The translations under genes were made by a program, and so were the position numbers. The notes under the pieces are model-generated. The model ran no database searches and had not been told where the DNA came from. It was given only the letters and a program-made list of their open reading frames with translations. Positions 16,002-23,853 of a stretch of 62,136 nt of DNA are shown here, piece after piece. Source of the stretch: a virus; the IMG/VR virus record IMGVR_UViG_3300021197_001167, positions 1 to 62,136 of that record. The stretch is one strand, 5' to 3'. Position 1 is the stretch's first letter; each line of letters opens with the position of its first letter.

Positions 16002-16841
16002 ATGTCGGGAACATTGACTATCGAGGCTAAAGAACTAAAAACGCTTCTCAAGCGCACGCAGAGAAACGCAACAATCAACGGAAAGGTTATTCCGCAGGTT
16101 GAGGGAACAACAATAGAGGTATCTAATGGGGTTGCGCAGACTTGCAACATTGTTCGGGATGGCATAACGAGTATTTCGCTGTTCACTACGGAGTGCGCAG
16201 AGGGCGAACCTTCTACAATTGTTGTCGCAAACATCTCTTTGATGCTTGGCGCACTATCCAAACACAAGGGCGCAGTGCGCTTGACTCAAGAGGATGGTAA
16301 AATAAAAATCGTTTCTGCCGCAAAACAAACAACTCTAATCAGTAGCAAGGATGCTAAGGCTTTTACGCACACTAAAAAGACTGTGAAGGAATGGTCTAAG
16401 GAGAGCAAAGAGCGTTTCATTGGCGCAATAATGAAGAACGAAGGTAAATACACTGCATCCACTGGCGATATTATCGAACCTTACAACGACTTAACAGTAA
16501 ATGTGGAGACCATACTTGACGCAATGGATAGCGGTTCTATGAACGGACAAAAGGTATCTCAATACAAGTTCTCTTGTGAAAAAGACGGCATTCTTTGGTT
16601 GAGCGCAGGTGATGAAATCAAAGGGCGCACAAGGACAGCCCTATGTCACACGCCAAAACAATTTATAACAGTTATCGGAGGCAGTCTTGAAAATGTTCTG
16701 CGCACTATGACTGGCGCAGTAAAATTACAATTCTTCGATTTAACCCCTTTGGGTGGAGGTATTTCACTACTTATCTCTCAAGGAGGGCTACTCGACACAG
16801 TCATATTTCAACGGGAGGTTGCGAAACCCGATGCCGATTGA
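16002..16841 (+). CDS. PCNA-like sliding clamp
   Basis: A 279-residue, strand-rich protein beginning LTIEAKELKTLLKR and ending with strands typical of the second clamp domain (AVKLQFFDLTPLGGGISLLI). Order and length fit a PCNA-type two-domain clamp, slightly longer than the usual 245-250 residues. No sequence motif is diagnostic of PCNA, so the call also rests on its place between RFC and PolB genes. It would tether PolB and possibly the ERCC4 nuclease. It has its own TATA box. Confidence 0.6.
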   Translation: MSGTLTIEAKELKTLLKRTQRNATINGKVIPQVEGTTIEVSNGVAQTCNIVRDGITSISLFTTECAEGEPSTIVVANISLMLGALSKHKGAVRLTQEDGKIKIVSAAKQTTLISSKDAKAFTHTKKTVKEWSKESKERFIGAIMKNEGKYTASTGDIIEPYNDLTVNVETILDAMDSGSMNGQKVSQYKFSCEKDGILWLSAGDEIKGRTRTALCHTPKQFITVIGGSLENVLRTMTGAVKLQFFDLTPLGGGISLLISQGGLLDTVIFQREVAKPDAD

Positions 16842-17196
16842 TATTGCCAAACACATGAGGGATAACACCAACTTCGCAAGAACTCTGCGCAGTAGAACTT
16901 TTGAGAAGTTCACGCAAGAGCAAGTTGAAGAAGTGTTGTCGCACATGGGAGAGGTAATGTCACTGCATAAAATACACCGCAAAGTGGCAGTTATGGGAGT
17001 TGTTTTGTTTCACATGGAGGTTGAACAAGTCTTGCATGGCGGTCAAATAACGGACAAGGTGAATGAAATAATGATTCCCCAAAACGCACTGCACCCTTCA
17101 AGTGTGGGTCATATTCTTAAGTTAATAGAAAGGTGGGGATATATCGAAAGGATATTCATACCGAACCAAAATTATCAATACAGGAGAGTAAAATAA
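16831..17196 (+). CDS. Winged-helix-like hypothetical protein
   Basis: The ATG at 16831 lies 11 bases inside the clamp gene. The 121-residue protein is mostly helical, with a C-terminal region (SSVGHILKLIERWGYIERIF) that fits a recognition helix and wing. Probably DNA-binding; it is co-transcribed with the clamp. Confidence 0.5.
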   Translation: MPIDIAKHMRDNTNFARTLRSRTFEKFTQEQVEEVLSHMGEVMSLHKIHRKVAVMGVVLFHMEVEQVLHGGQITDKVNEIMIPQNALHPSSVGHILKLIERWGYIERIFIPNQNYQYRRVK

Positions 17197-17502
17197 ATGA
17201 AATTAAGTTTTAAATGCAATGAATGTGAATCGGAACTAAAAGTCGGAGTCAATAATGATTCTGCGCAGAATGTCGTTTGTCTTGAGTGCGGAGAACAGCA
17301 CCGAGTAGTCGTCAGTGTGCAGAATACTGTTTCTTCGCATAATACATACCGCAAAGAATCATGGCTTGCGAATGAATACGCCGGAAAAGGGCGCAGTATG
17401 GCTTCTATCGCCAAACAGTGCGCAGTATCACCGATGACGATTTACAAGTGGCTTAACACACACGGAATAGCAACAAGACCGACTGGCCGACGCAAAGACT
17501 GA
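17197..17502 (+). CDS. Zinc-ribbon plus helix-turn-helix protein
   Basis: One hundred and one residues. An N-terminal zinc ribbon (CNEC ... CLECG) is followed by a resolvase-type helix-turn-helix (SMASIAKQCAVSPMTIYKWL) and a basic tail (TRPTGRRKD). The domain order recalls transcription factors, with the ribbon contacting protein and the HTH contacting DNA. It begins directly after the upstream stop. A regulator of viral genes is the simplest reading. Confidence 0.6.
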   Translation: MKLSFKCNECESELKVGVNNDSAQNVVCLECGEQHRVVVSVQNTVSSHNTYRKESWLANEYAGKGRSMASIAKQCAVSPMTIYKWLNTHGIATRPTGRRKD

Positions 17503-17507
17503 TTGGC

Positions 17508-17993
17508 ATGTTATCCGATATGCGCATTTCATTTGCCTTTTCACACACAGAATTAGAAGGTGATTGGGGCAGTCCTTTGCAATGCGCAAGTGACAAGGGC
17601 TATCCTCATATTTTCGATGAAATGATTTATTGGGTTCTTTGGGTCGGTGAAGAAGCAATTGCATATACTGGCTCTTTGCGCATAGGGGATTTTGCGTTTG
17701 TTGGCAATACCTATGTGCGCAAGGAATGGCGAAGCAGGGGTTTGCATAAGCATCTCTTGAATGAGCGCAACAAATCCGATTTACTGCGCAACATTCCTAA
17801 AGTCACAATCATTAACCCAATCGAAGGCATAACTTCTACTCGTCTTGAGTCGGTTGTTCTTTCTCTTGGCTACACTAAGGTTGAGTCTTTTGATGATGTA
17901 GAGGACATTATGCACCAATGGGTTTATGAGGACATTGCTCATCATAACATTTGGAGGCTTAACAGTGATAGTAGAAAGAACGAAGAAGAATAG
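17508..17993 (+). CDS. GNAT-like acetyltransferase
   Basis: A 161-residue protein containing TYVRKEWRSRGLHKHLLNE, which fits GNAT motif A (strand, R-x-x-G loop, helix) where acetyl-CoA is bound. Preceding strands (AYTGSLRIGDFAFVGN) and following ones complete the fold. The substrate is unknown; it could be a host or viral protein or a small molecule. Its last 29 bases overlap the PolB gene when PolB is started at 17965. Confidence 0.55.
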   Translation: MLSDMRISFAFSHTELEGDWGSPLQCASDKGYPHIFDEMIYWVLWVGEEAIAYTGSLRIGDFAFVGNTYVRKEWRSRGLHKHLLNERNKSDLLRNIPKVTIINPIEGITSTRLESVVLSLGYTKVESFDDVEDIMHQWVYEDIAHHNIWRLNSDSRKNEEE

Positions 17994-20190
17994 CGTTTTA
18001 ATTCGATACAGGGATGCAGAGGGAAACAGGCAGACGCAGACTGTTTCTGCGAATCCGTTTTGCTATATCGAGCCTCATAACATAGGCGATTTGAAAACAC
18101 CGTTCACTGTCCTTCCCGATGAAGGCTATGAGGGTCTTTATGGGGAAAAATTGCGTAGAGTTGTGTTCGACAATACCGATGATTTGCGCAGTATCTCAAA
18201 GAAGGTTCGCACATGGGAGGCGAACATTGCGCACCCAAACAAGGTTCTCGTTGAACATAATGTAAATATCCCGATGTATCAACATCGAACATGGTTCTTC
18301 GATATGGAGTGGATGATGGACTCCGGCCAAATAACAATTATCGTCATCGAAGACTCGGAGGATGGGGAGTATGTCTTATTCACGCATCCCGATTACAAGG
18401 CAGGTTTCTATGATTCAATACCTTGCAAAGACCACCCCGAAGGGATGACGGAGTGCGCAAGTGGTGAAAGGCAGTTCAAGTGCTTCAAAGACGAAAAATC
18501 ATTACTACAAGGGTTCACAAAACTTCTGCGCAAAAAAGACCCCGACATACTGACTGGTTGGAATGTAGTCAATGCAGACTGCCAACAATTATTCAAGCGA
18601 TTCAAAGCAAACGGTCTTGACATACGCACACTTTCGCCTATGCGCAAAGTTCGATATGACTTCGGGGAATGGGCGCAGCCAATCGCAGGCTACAACACCA
18701 TAGACTTGATGATTGCGTTTAAGAAGTTGTGGACTTTGAAGAACGGACAATTGCCTTCGATGGGATTAGGTGCAGTATCGACATATTGCTTGAAAGAGAC
18801 TAAGGTTGATTTGAAAGACGGGCATGATACCTATTTTACAGATATTGGCACATACCTCGACTACGCAAGACAAGATGTGCGCCTTTTACCGAGATTGAAT
18901 GACTTGGTCGGCGCATTAGATTACTTCACAGCAGTTCAACACATTGCGCAGTGCGATATACGCACTACTCCGTATGTGACGAAGGTTTTTCCTATCCTCG
19001 CTCTGCGTGACAAAGAGTTCAAAGAACAGATACCGAGCAAACCTCAATTCGAGAAGGTCGATTATGAGGGCGCAGACATTCAAGTGCCGGAGGCCGGTGT
19101 GTATCAAAACATAGGAATAATGGATATTAAGGCCATGTATCACTCAAATATCAAGAAGCATAACATTTGTTGGACTACGCTCGCTGATAAAGGAATTGAT
19201 TGCGGCAATGGAGTTAAGTTTGCGCAAAGAAATGGATTACTCGGCAGGCAGATGGATAAAATGACTGTTCTACGCAACAGATACAAGAAGTTGATGAAGT
19301 CTGCGCAAACAGAAAAAGAGCGCAAAATGTATGACGCATTACAGTATGCTACTAAATCCCTCGTTGCCTCTATGTATGGTGTGGCAGGTGACTCCAAATG
19401 TGGATTCTATCACCCCGATATTGCCTCCGCTATCACATTCACATCGAGAAAGACTTTGTTTGAACTTCGAGATATTGCAAATGAATTAGGTTGCACAGTG
19501 CGCTACGGACACACTGACTCGATTATGTGTGATGTAGAGTCTCCCGAAAAAGGTTTAGAACTTCTGCGCACAGTAAATGAGCGCATGAGTCCTATTGAAA
19601 CAGAGTTCGAGAAGTGGTGCGATACATTCCTTATCATGGCTAAGAACCGTTATGCGGCGAGTGTATCATGGACTGAAGGACAGCATCATGCCTCCGAAAT
19701 CTATGTGAAAGGCATTGAAATGAAACAAGGTCGATTACCTAATGCGCTAAAGTCTGCTCTACAATCAACTATACACGGAATACTAAACGAAAAGAATGAG
19801 GTTGAGATTACTCAAGAGATTGAGGATTTAGTGCGCAGAATAATTTCCGGTGATATTCCGGTGCGTGACCTTTGCATCAAAGCAAAGTTGAACAAGAATC
19901 TAAGCGAATACTCAACTCTCGGTGAAGCGAGAGCCGGTGCGCAGTGGGCGAACACCCATTTAGGCAAAGGTTATCGAAAGGATGATTACTTCTTGACTAC
20001 GCTAAATGAGAAGGGAGAATACATCGCCTTCGATGACCCAAGCGAAGTCGAAGGTATTGCGCAGATAGGCTACAAGCACATAGCCGAGCGATTTGTCTTT
20101 AACAAAGTTGCACCGTATTATGAAGTCATGGAGTGGGATATTGTTTCGCTTGAGAATGCACTTAACGGTTTGAACGGGAATTGGATTTGA
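17965..20190 (+). CDS. polB: Family B DNA polymerase
   Basis: The chosen GTG at 17965 gives 741 residues; an ATG at 17926 would add 13. The 3'-5' exonuclease motifs are FDMEW (about residues 112-116), NVVNAD (200-205) and YLDYARQDV (297-305). Polymerase motif A is DIKAMYHS (387-394), motif B KSLVASMYG (464-472) and motif C YGHTDS (514-519). All three carboxylates of the exonuclease and both of the polymerase site are present. Motif B has Ala where most family members have Asn (KxxxNSxYG), and motif C has His for the first Asp. It is the replicative polymerase, working with the viral clamp and clamp loader. Confidence 0.95.
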   Translation: MIVERTKKNSVLIRYRDAEGNRQTQTVSANPFCYIEPHNIGDLKTPFTVLPDEGYEGLYGEKLRRVVFDNTDDLRSISKKVRTWEANIAHPNKVLVEHNVNIPMYQHRTWFFDMEWMMDSGQITIIVIEDSEDGEYVLFTHPDYKAGFYDSIPCKDHPEGMTECASGERQFKCFKDEKSLLQGFTKLLRKKDPDILTGWNVVNADCQQLFKRFKANGLDIRTLSPMRKVRYDFGEWAQPIAGYNTIDLMIAFKKLWTLKNGQLPSMGLGAVSTYCLKETKVDLKDGHDTYFTDIGTYLDYARQDVRLLPRLNDLVGALDYFTAVQHIAQCDIRTTPYVTKVFPILALRDKEFKEQIPSKPQFEKVDYEGADIQVPEAGVYQNIGIMDIKAMYHSNIKKHNICWTTLADKGIDCGNGVKFAQRNGLLGRQMDKMTVLRNRYKKLMKSAQTEKERKMYDALQYATKSLVASMYGVAGDSKCGFYHPDIASAITFTSRKTLFELRDIANELGCTVRYGHTDSIMCDVESPEKGLELLRTVNERMSPIETEFEKWCDTFLIMAKNRYAASVSWTEGQHHASEIYVKGIEMKQGRLPNALKSALQSTIHGILNEKNEVEITQEIEDLVRRIISGDIPVRDLCIKAKLNKNLSEYSTLGEARAGAQWANTHLGKGYRKDDYFLTTLNEKGEYIAFDDPSEVEGIAQIGYKHIAERFVFNKVAPYYEVMEWDIVSLENALNGLNGNWI

Positions 20191-20197
20191 CGACGGG

Positions 20198-20204
20198 TTT
20201 ATAT
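20198..20204 (+). promoter_or_regulatory. TATA box, 30 nt before start
   Basis: TTTATAT preceded by GGG, exactly 30 bases before the ATG at 20228, immediately after the polymerase stop. It drives the operon with the Cas4-like nuclease and the primase. Confidence 0.65.
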
Positions 20205-20227
20205 GAGGACTGGTGCGTGGTGATAGT

Positions 20228-20509
20228 ATGGCGAGAGATACAAAAAAGCCCACAGTTAAACAGATGCAAGCACTACTTGCGGAAATGACTACTACACTTG
20301 AGCAACAAAACCAAATGTTGAGAGTTGTATTCGCAGAATGCGACAAGTTGAACATGGTTATGGTTCGGATGCTTGAGGCGCAGGGATTACTTCACAAAGA
20401 AGAATGTCCGGAATGCGGTTTCAAAATCAACACACCTCTTCTTGAGGACATTGCTTTACCCATCAACTGTCCGGCCTGCGAGTATAAATTGCGGGATGAG
20501 GAAGAATGA
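20228..20509 (+). CDS. Coiled coil plus zinc-ribbon protein
   Basis: Ninety-three residues: a basic start (MARDTKKPTVKQ), a coiled-coil-like helix of about 45 residues, then a zinc ribbon (CPECG ... CPAC). The start is fixed by the TATA box. It overlaps the nuclease gene by ATGA. It may be a dimeric adaptor for DNA-processing proteins; no family is recognised. Confidence 0.55.
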   Translation: MARDTKKPTVKQMQALLAEMTTTLEQQNQMLRVVFAECDKLNMVMVRMLEAQGLLHKEECPECGFKINTPLLEDIALPINCPACEYKLRDEEE

Positions 20510-21360
20510 AAGAAGCATCGAAAATGTCAATTGAAGAATTGAAAGCCAATTCAAGTTATGACCCCACAGAAGAGGGAAAATTGCTTAAGTTGAGCAAGTC
20601 TTCATTTATGACATACTCAAAATGCCCTCGCCAATTTTGGATGCAGAAGGTTGTCTTGAAGGATATGCGAATGCCTGCTACTCCGCAGATGGAGAGGGGT
20701 TCACGCATACACACTGGACTTGAAACACTCTATGATAATTGGGAGGGTCAAAGCACTCTTGCGCCACTAATCCCTGCCGAAGCACATGAAGAAGGCATTG
20801 ATGAAATGGTGAACCTTGAGCAACAGCGCATTGATTTGTGGGGTATCGACAAGTTCAAGCCGATAGAGTATGAAGAATACCGAGCAGTCTATGACGCAGA
20901 GCGTGATGTAGTGCTTGTCGGATTGATTGACGCAGTATTAGTTCATCCCGACGGAGGACTTTGCATTTATGAATTGAAAACCGGAAACATGAATGACGGT
21001 AAATTGTCACGCACACGCAGAGAGTTGTGCTACTATGCGCACATGTTGCGCTTGATGGGTGAAACCCGACCAATTACGCACTTTGCATACCTTGCGCCCG
21101 ACGCAGACAATGTGGACTTTGTTATGAAAATGGTCGAAGACCCAAAAAGACAAGTCATGCTTGGTGATGAAAAGGGAATCCTAATCGTTGAAAAAGTCAA
21201 TGGGCGCAGTCATAACGCATTCATTAAGGCACTGGATAAAGCAGTAGCCGGACTAAAGGCGCATGAGAATCCTATGAAGTGGTCGGACTACTTTTGCCCT
21301 CAATGGTGCGATTTTGCGCCTGCTTGCGAGAGTGAAATGACGGGTGTTGGAGAATGGTGA
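20506..21360 (+). CDS. Cas4/RecB-like PD-(D/E)XK nuclease
   Basis: A 284-residue nuclease. GSRIHTGLE supplies the conserved His (about 69), LVGLIDAVLV the Asp (142) and YELKTG the E-x-K pair (156/158), followed by a CYYAHML helix. One Cys near the N-terminus (C40, SKCPRQFW) and three near the C-terminus (C264, C268, C274) match the iron-sulfur cluster of Cas4 and AddB-type enzymes. Likely a 5'-3' exonuclease in replication or recombination. It is not near any CRISPR array. Confidence 0.8.
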   Translation: MKEASKMSIEELKANSSYDPTEEGKLLKLSKSSFMTYSKCPRQFWMQKVVLKDMRMPATPQMERGSRIHTGLETLYDNWEGQSTLAPLIPAEAHEEGIDEMVNLEQQRIDLWGIDKFKPIEYEEYRAVYDAERDVVLVGLIDAVLVHPDGGLCIYELKTGNMNDGKLSRTRRELCYYAHMLRLMGETRPITHFAYLAPDADNVDFVMKMVEDPKRQVMLGDEKGILIVEKVNGRSHNAFIKALDKAVAGLKAHENPMKWSDYFCPQWCDFAPACESEMTGVGEW

Positions 21361-21470
21361 TACCCCCAAAGCATCTGCGCATAAAGTGCGTAAAACCACT
21401 GGCTCATAATCCACAGTTTGAAGGAAAGGCGCATTGTATGCACTGCGCAAGAGATAACAAGAAAGAGTAA
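21357..21470 (+). CDS. Mini zinc-binding peptide, GTG start
   Basis: A 37-residue frame starting at a GTG that shares GTGA with the nuclease stop. Contains one Cys and a CMHC pair with His nearby, enough for a small zinc knuckle. Evidence is limited to overlap and cysteine pattern. Confidence 0.4.
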   Translation: MIPPKHLRIKCVKPLAHNPQFEGKAHCMHCARDNKKE

Positions 21471-21481
21471 GGTGAAACAGA

Positions 21482-21580
21482 ATGAAACCCGAATGGCAAT
21501 GGCAAATTGAAAAGAAACCAATTGGGAAATCATTTCCTCCCCAAGAAGTATTAAATTATTTGAAAGGTGTCAAGAAATGA
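21482..21580 (+). CDS. Tiny hypothetical protein, 32 residues
   Basis: ATG at 21482 preceded by AAGGTGA (seven bases), a good ribosome-binding site; 32 residues, basic, Trp- and Pro-containing. It overlaps the next gene by ATGA. The ribosome-binding site and coupling support translation. Confidence 0.4.
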   Translation: MKPEWQWQIEKKPIGKSFPPQEVLNYLKGVKK

Positions 21581-21726
21581 TTATCTGCGCAGAATGTGAC
21601 GGTGAAATGGTCGTCAGCAACGAGAAGGGAAAACCAATGATGCTCTTAACTGGCGATATTGATACTGGCAATGAGCGAATCGCTGTATGCAAGGTGTGCA
21701 ATCATCGTGTGGTTCTTAAGGACTGA
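21577..21726 (+). CDS. Small zinc ribbon, 49 residues
   Basis: Starts MIICAECDGEM and carries CKVC 30 residues later, a standard two-knuckle zinc ribbon. It overlaps the previous gene by ATGA and ends 18 bases before the primase start. Confidence 0.5.
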   Translation: MIICAECDGEMVVSNEKGKPMMLLTGDIDTGNERIAVCKVCNHRVVLKD

Positions 21727-21744
21727 TGCTCTCCGTTGGTTTGT

Positions 21745-22734
21745 ATGCTACAATTCCCCCGTCAAGTCGGACTCAAGCGAACCATTTGTCATAACAGACA
21801 AGAGTTCGTTCAGTATATCCGCAGGCTCAACGGAAAAACCTCAATCTACACCTCCCTATACCCCTTCGATGAAGTCGGGGATTATGACTCTGCCATCATG
21901 GATAGAGCATGGTGGGATTTCGATATGAACGACGATTTCACTATGGATGATGTGAAGCATGATGTTGCCGCACTAATTCAGCGTTTAGAGGGCGATGTGA
22001 GGCTCGTTGCGACCGGCAGAGGGTTTCATATCCACCAGTGCTTTAAACGCCCCGTAAGAGGCCGAGAATGGGCTATTCACCTTGACAGGTATGAGCGTAA
22101 AATGGCAGAAGGTTTGAGTAGCCTCGATGGAGTCGGTTATCCGGAAAAATTGACAAGGGTTTCGGGAACATACAATCCGAAGCGCAAGAAGTGGGCAGTG
22201 ACTATCCCTGCGCATGACTTCGCACAAGACCCCTTCAATTACCGGATTCCGGAAAAACCTTTACCGGAATACATCAATATCGACCCCTTTCAAGGCAGTA
22301 TTACGGAAAATGAATGCTTTGATTTGGTAAAATGGGCTTTTGACAACCCAATCCCTGTGCGCAAAAGTGTTTCAGTTGGTGAAGGAATATCGGTCGGCGC
22401 AACAAACGGAGAGTGCGCACTGCCACCTTGTCTTGAGCGTGCTATCGGTGTATCAAACCCACCTCATCATGTTCGGGTCGCATTGGTTCAAGAGATGCGC
22501 AGACAGTTGGCATTCTACGCACCCCCCTCCGCACTATCCAACGAGGAAAACCATGATATAACAAACAAAATATGCCTTTTCATAGAGAGTCTTGGTTGGC
22601 AAGACTACATCGAAGGAATTACTCGAAAATATGTAGCAGGTGCAGTGCGCAAATATGAACATGCACCGAGTCCGAACTGGTATCGAAAACATAATTTATG
22701 CAATGGAGAAGGGTGTTGGTTCTGTGCGCAGTGA
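21745..22734 (+). CDS. Archaeo-eukaryotic primase, PriS-PriL-like fusion
   Basis: About 329 residues from the ATG at 21745 (a TTG three codons upstream is possible). WWDFDMNDD carries the catalytic DxD (about residues 58-60), and ATGRGFHIH matches the SGRG-HxH motif of AEP small subunits. The C-terminal third has LPPCLER, then LC, C and C near the end (C319, C324, C327), matching the four-Cys iron-sulfur domain of the large primase subunit. Both functional halves therefore seem to be in one polypeptide. It primes DNA synthesis for PolB. It overlaps the next gene by about 32 bases. Confidence 0.75.
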   Translation: MLQFPRQVGLKRTICHNRQEFVQYIRRLNGKTSIYTSLYPFDEVGDYDSAIMDRAWWDFDMNDDFTMDDVKHDVAALIQRLEGDVRLVATGRGFHIHQCFKRPVRGREWAIHLDRYERKMAEGLSSLDGVGYPEKLTRVSGTYNPKRKKWAVTIPAHDFAQDPFNYRIPEKPLPEYINIDPFQGSITENECFDLVKWAFDNPIPVRKSVSVGEGISVGATNGECALPPCLERAIGVSNPPHHVRVALVQEMRRQLAFYAPPSALSNEENHDITNKICLFIESLGWQDYIEGITRKYVAGAVRKYEHAPSPNWYRKHNLCNGEGCWFCAQ

Positions 22735-22927
22735 AGAAGAAATGATAACGATGCTTAAAGAAGCCTCAAAGTTGAGGGATAGGTGGCTTCAAGTCTTGAC
22801 TGACAAGACATGGGCTGACGATTCGGAGATGCGCAGAGCGATACGCAATTACAATGCTCTGCGTGGCGTTATCAAGAGTCTGCGTTGGGCTTTACAGCAA
22901 CCATTAGCCGGAAACCCTCTCTATTAA
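22703..22927 (+). CDS. Small helical protein, 74 residues
   Basis: The ATG at 22703 lies inside the end of the primase gene. The protein is helical and basic (LRGVIKSLRWALQQ). No family recognised. It precedes the ERCC4 nuclease, which has its own TATA-like box. Confidence 0.5.
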   Translation: MEKGVGSVRSEEEMITMLKEASKLRDRWLQVLTDKTWADDSEMRRAIRNYNALRGVIKSLRWALQQPLAGNPLY

Positions 22928-22936
22928 GACACTCGC

Positions 22937-22943
22937 TTAAATA
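22937..22943 (+). promoter_or_regulatory. TATA-like box, 30 nt before start
   Basis: TTAAATA begins exactly 30 bases before the ATG at 22967, the spacing conserved at other first genes here. The sequence is a weaker match than TTTATA. Confidence 0.5.
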
Positions 22944-22966
22944 CTCCCTCTGCGCAGTTATACGCA

Positions 22967-23665
22967 ATGATAACCGCAGACGACAGGGAGAATGACAAAT
23001 TACTCCATCGTTTATTCGTTAAAGTCGGGAATCGAAAGACAGACCCGAAAGGGCAATGTATTGTCAAAAGACTCAAGACTGGTGATTACATCATCGGGGA
23101 TTATGGCATCGAGGCAAAAGAGATTAACGACCTTTACCGAAGTATTCTCGGTATTGGGCGCAATGGGCGCACTGTGAAGCATCAGTTGGCAGAACTATGC
23201 GAAGCAGTCGAATACCCAATCCTCGCAGTGTATAATACAACACTCAAGCCATATTTCAAAGGCCGTAAGGCGAAAAGACAAGAAGTAGCAAGAGAGATAC
23301 TGCGCCAACAAAGAATCATCAAATCATTCAAAATGACTCTCTACTCACAGTTCCCCAAAGTGCGCCTAATCGAGTTCAACGACATGGATGACTTCATCGA
23401 ATGGCTCGCCATACTAAACATGAACAGCGCAATGCGCACACGCTTTCAACCTGCCATCAAAGAGATGCCGGATGACCCAAGACTGCGTGCGTTGATTGCG
23501 ATTCAAGGAATTACCGAACCAATCGCAATAGCATTACTTGAAAAATACGGGTCACTCGGAGAATTATTAAAGGCAAAAGTCACGCAAAAGGATTTGATGA
23601 AGGTTAAAGGCGTTGGCAGAACTACTGCAAGACGGATTAAAGACATGCGCAAAGCGTGGGTTTAA
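22967..23665 (+). CDS. ERCC4/XPF-family nuclease
   Basis: A 232-residue structure-specific nuclease. ADDREN near the N-terminus, GDYIIGDYGIEAKEINDL with the E-x-K pair, and the following helical region fit the ERCC4 nuclease fold. Two helix-hairpin-helix motifs (IQGITEPIA and VKGVGRTTARRI) end the protein, as in archaeal XPF. No helicase domain is present. Likely role: cleaving branched DNA intermediates. It ends the long plus-strand early region. Confidence 0.85.
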   Translation: MITADDRENDKLLHRLFVKVGNRKTDPKGQCIVKRLKTGDYIIGDYGIEAKEINDLYRSILGIGRNGRTVKHQLAELCEAVEYPILAVYNTTLKPYFKGRKAKRQEVAREILRQQRIIKSFKMTLYSQFPKVRLIEFNDMDDFIEWLAILNMNSAMRTRFQPAIKEMPDDPRLRALIAIQGITEPIAIALLEKYGSLGELLKAKVTQKDLMKVKGVGRTTARRIKDMRKAWV

Positions 23666-23776
23666 TAAAGCATAGGAACAAGGGTTAATTGCGGGAGAGC
23701 GACAACATACCTCCGATGGGCTTTCGGTTCTGTGTCTTGTTTTCCTCCTTCGTCGCCTCCCGCATCTATTTCCTTT
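23666..23776. other. Intergenic segment with long inverted repeat before the tRNA
   Basis: No gene is seen. GCGGGAGAGCGAC (23691-23703) pairs with GTCGCCTCCCGC (23752-23763) across a 48-base loop, one bulge apart. The structure lies 13 bases before the tRNA on the plus strand. It may be part of the tRNA precursor, a small structured RNA, or a terminator between the convergent gene blocks. Confidence 0.45.
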
Positions 23777-23852
23777 GGGGTCGTAGTTTAACCGGAAGAA
23801 CACTTCGTTTGCAACGAAGAGGCTAAGGGTTCAAATCCCTTCGACTCCACCA
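23777..23852 (+). tRNA. tRNA-Ala (anticodon UGC)
   Basis: A full cloverleaf of 76 bases with encoded CCA. The acceptor stem GGGGTCG pairs with CGACTCC and contains G3:U70, the identity element of alanine tRNA. The D stem is GTTT/GAAC with GG in the loop, and the anticodon stem CTTCG/CGAAG carries loop TTTGCAA (anticodon TGC at 23810-23812). The T arm is AAGGG-TTCAAAT-CCCTT. It decodes GCA, which looks like a much-used alanine codon in this genome. It sits one base from the end of the minus-strand tail gene. Confidence 0.95.
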
Positions 23853-23853
23853 A

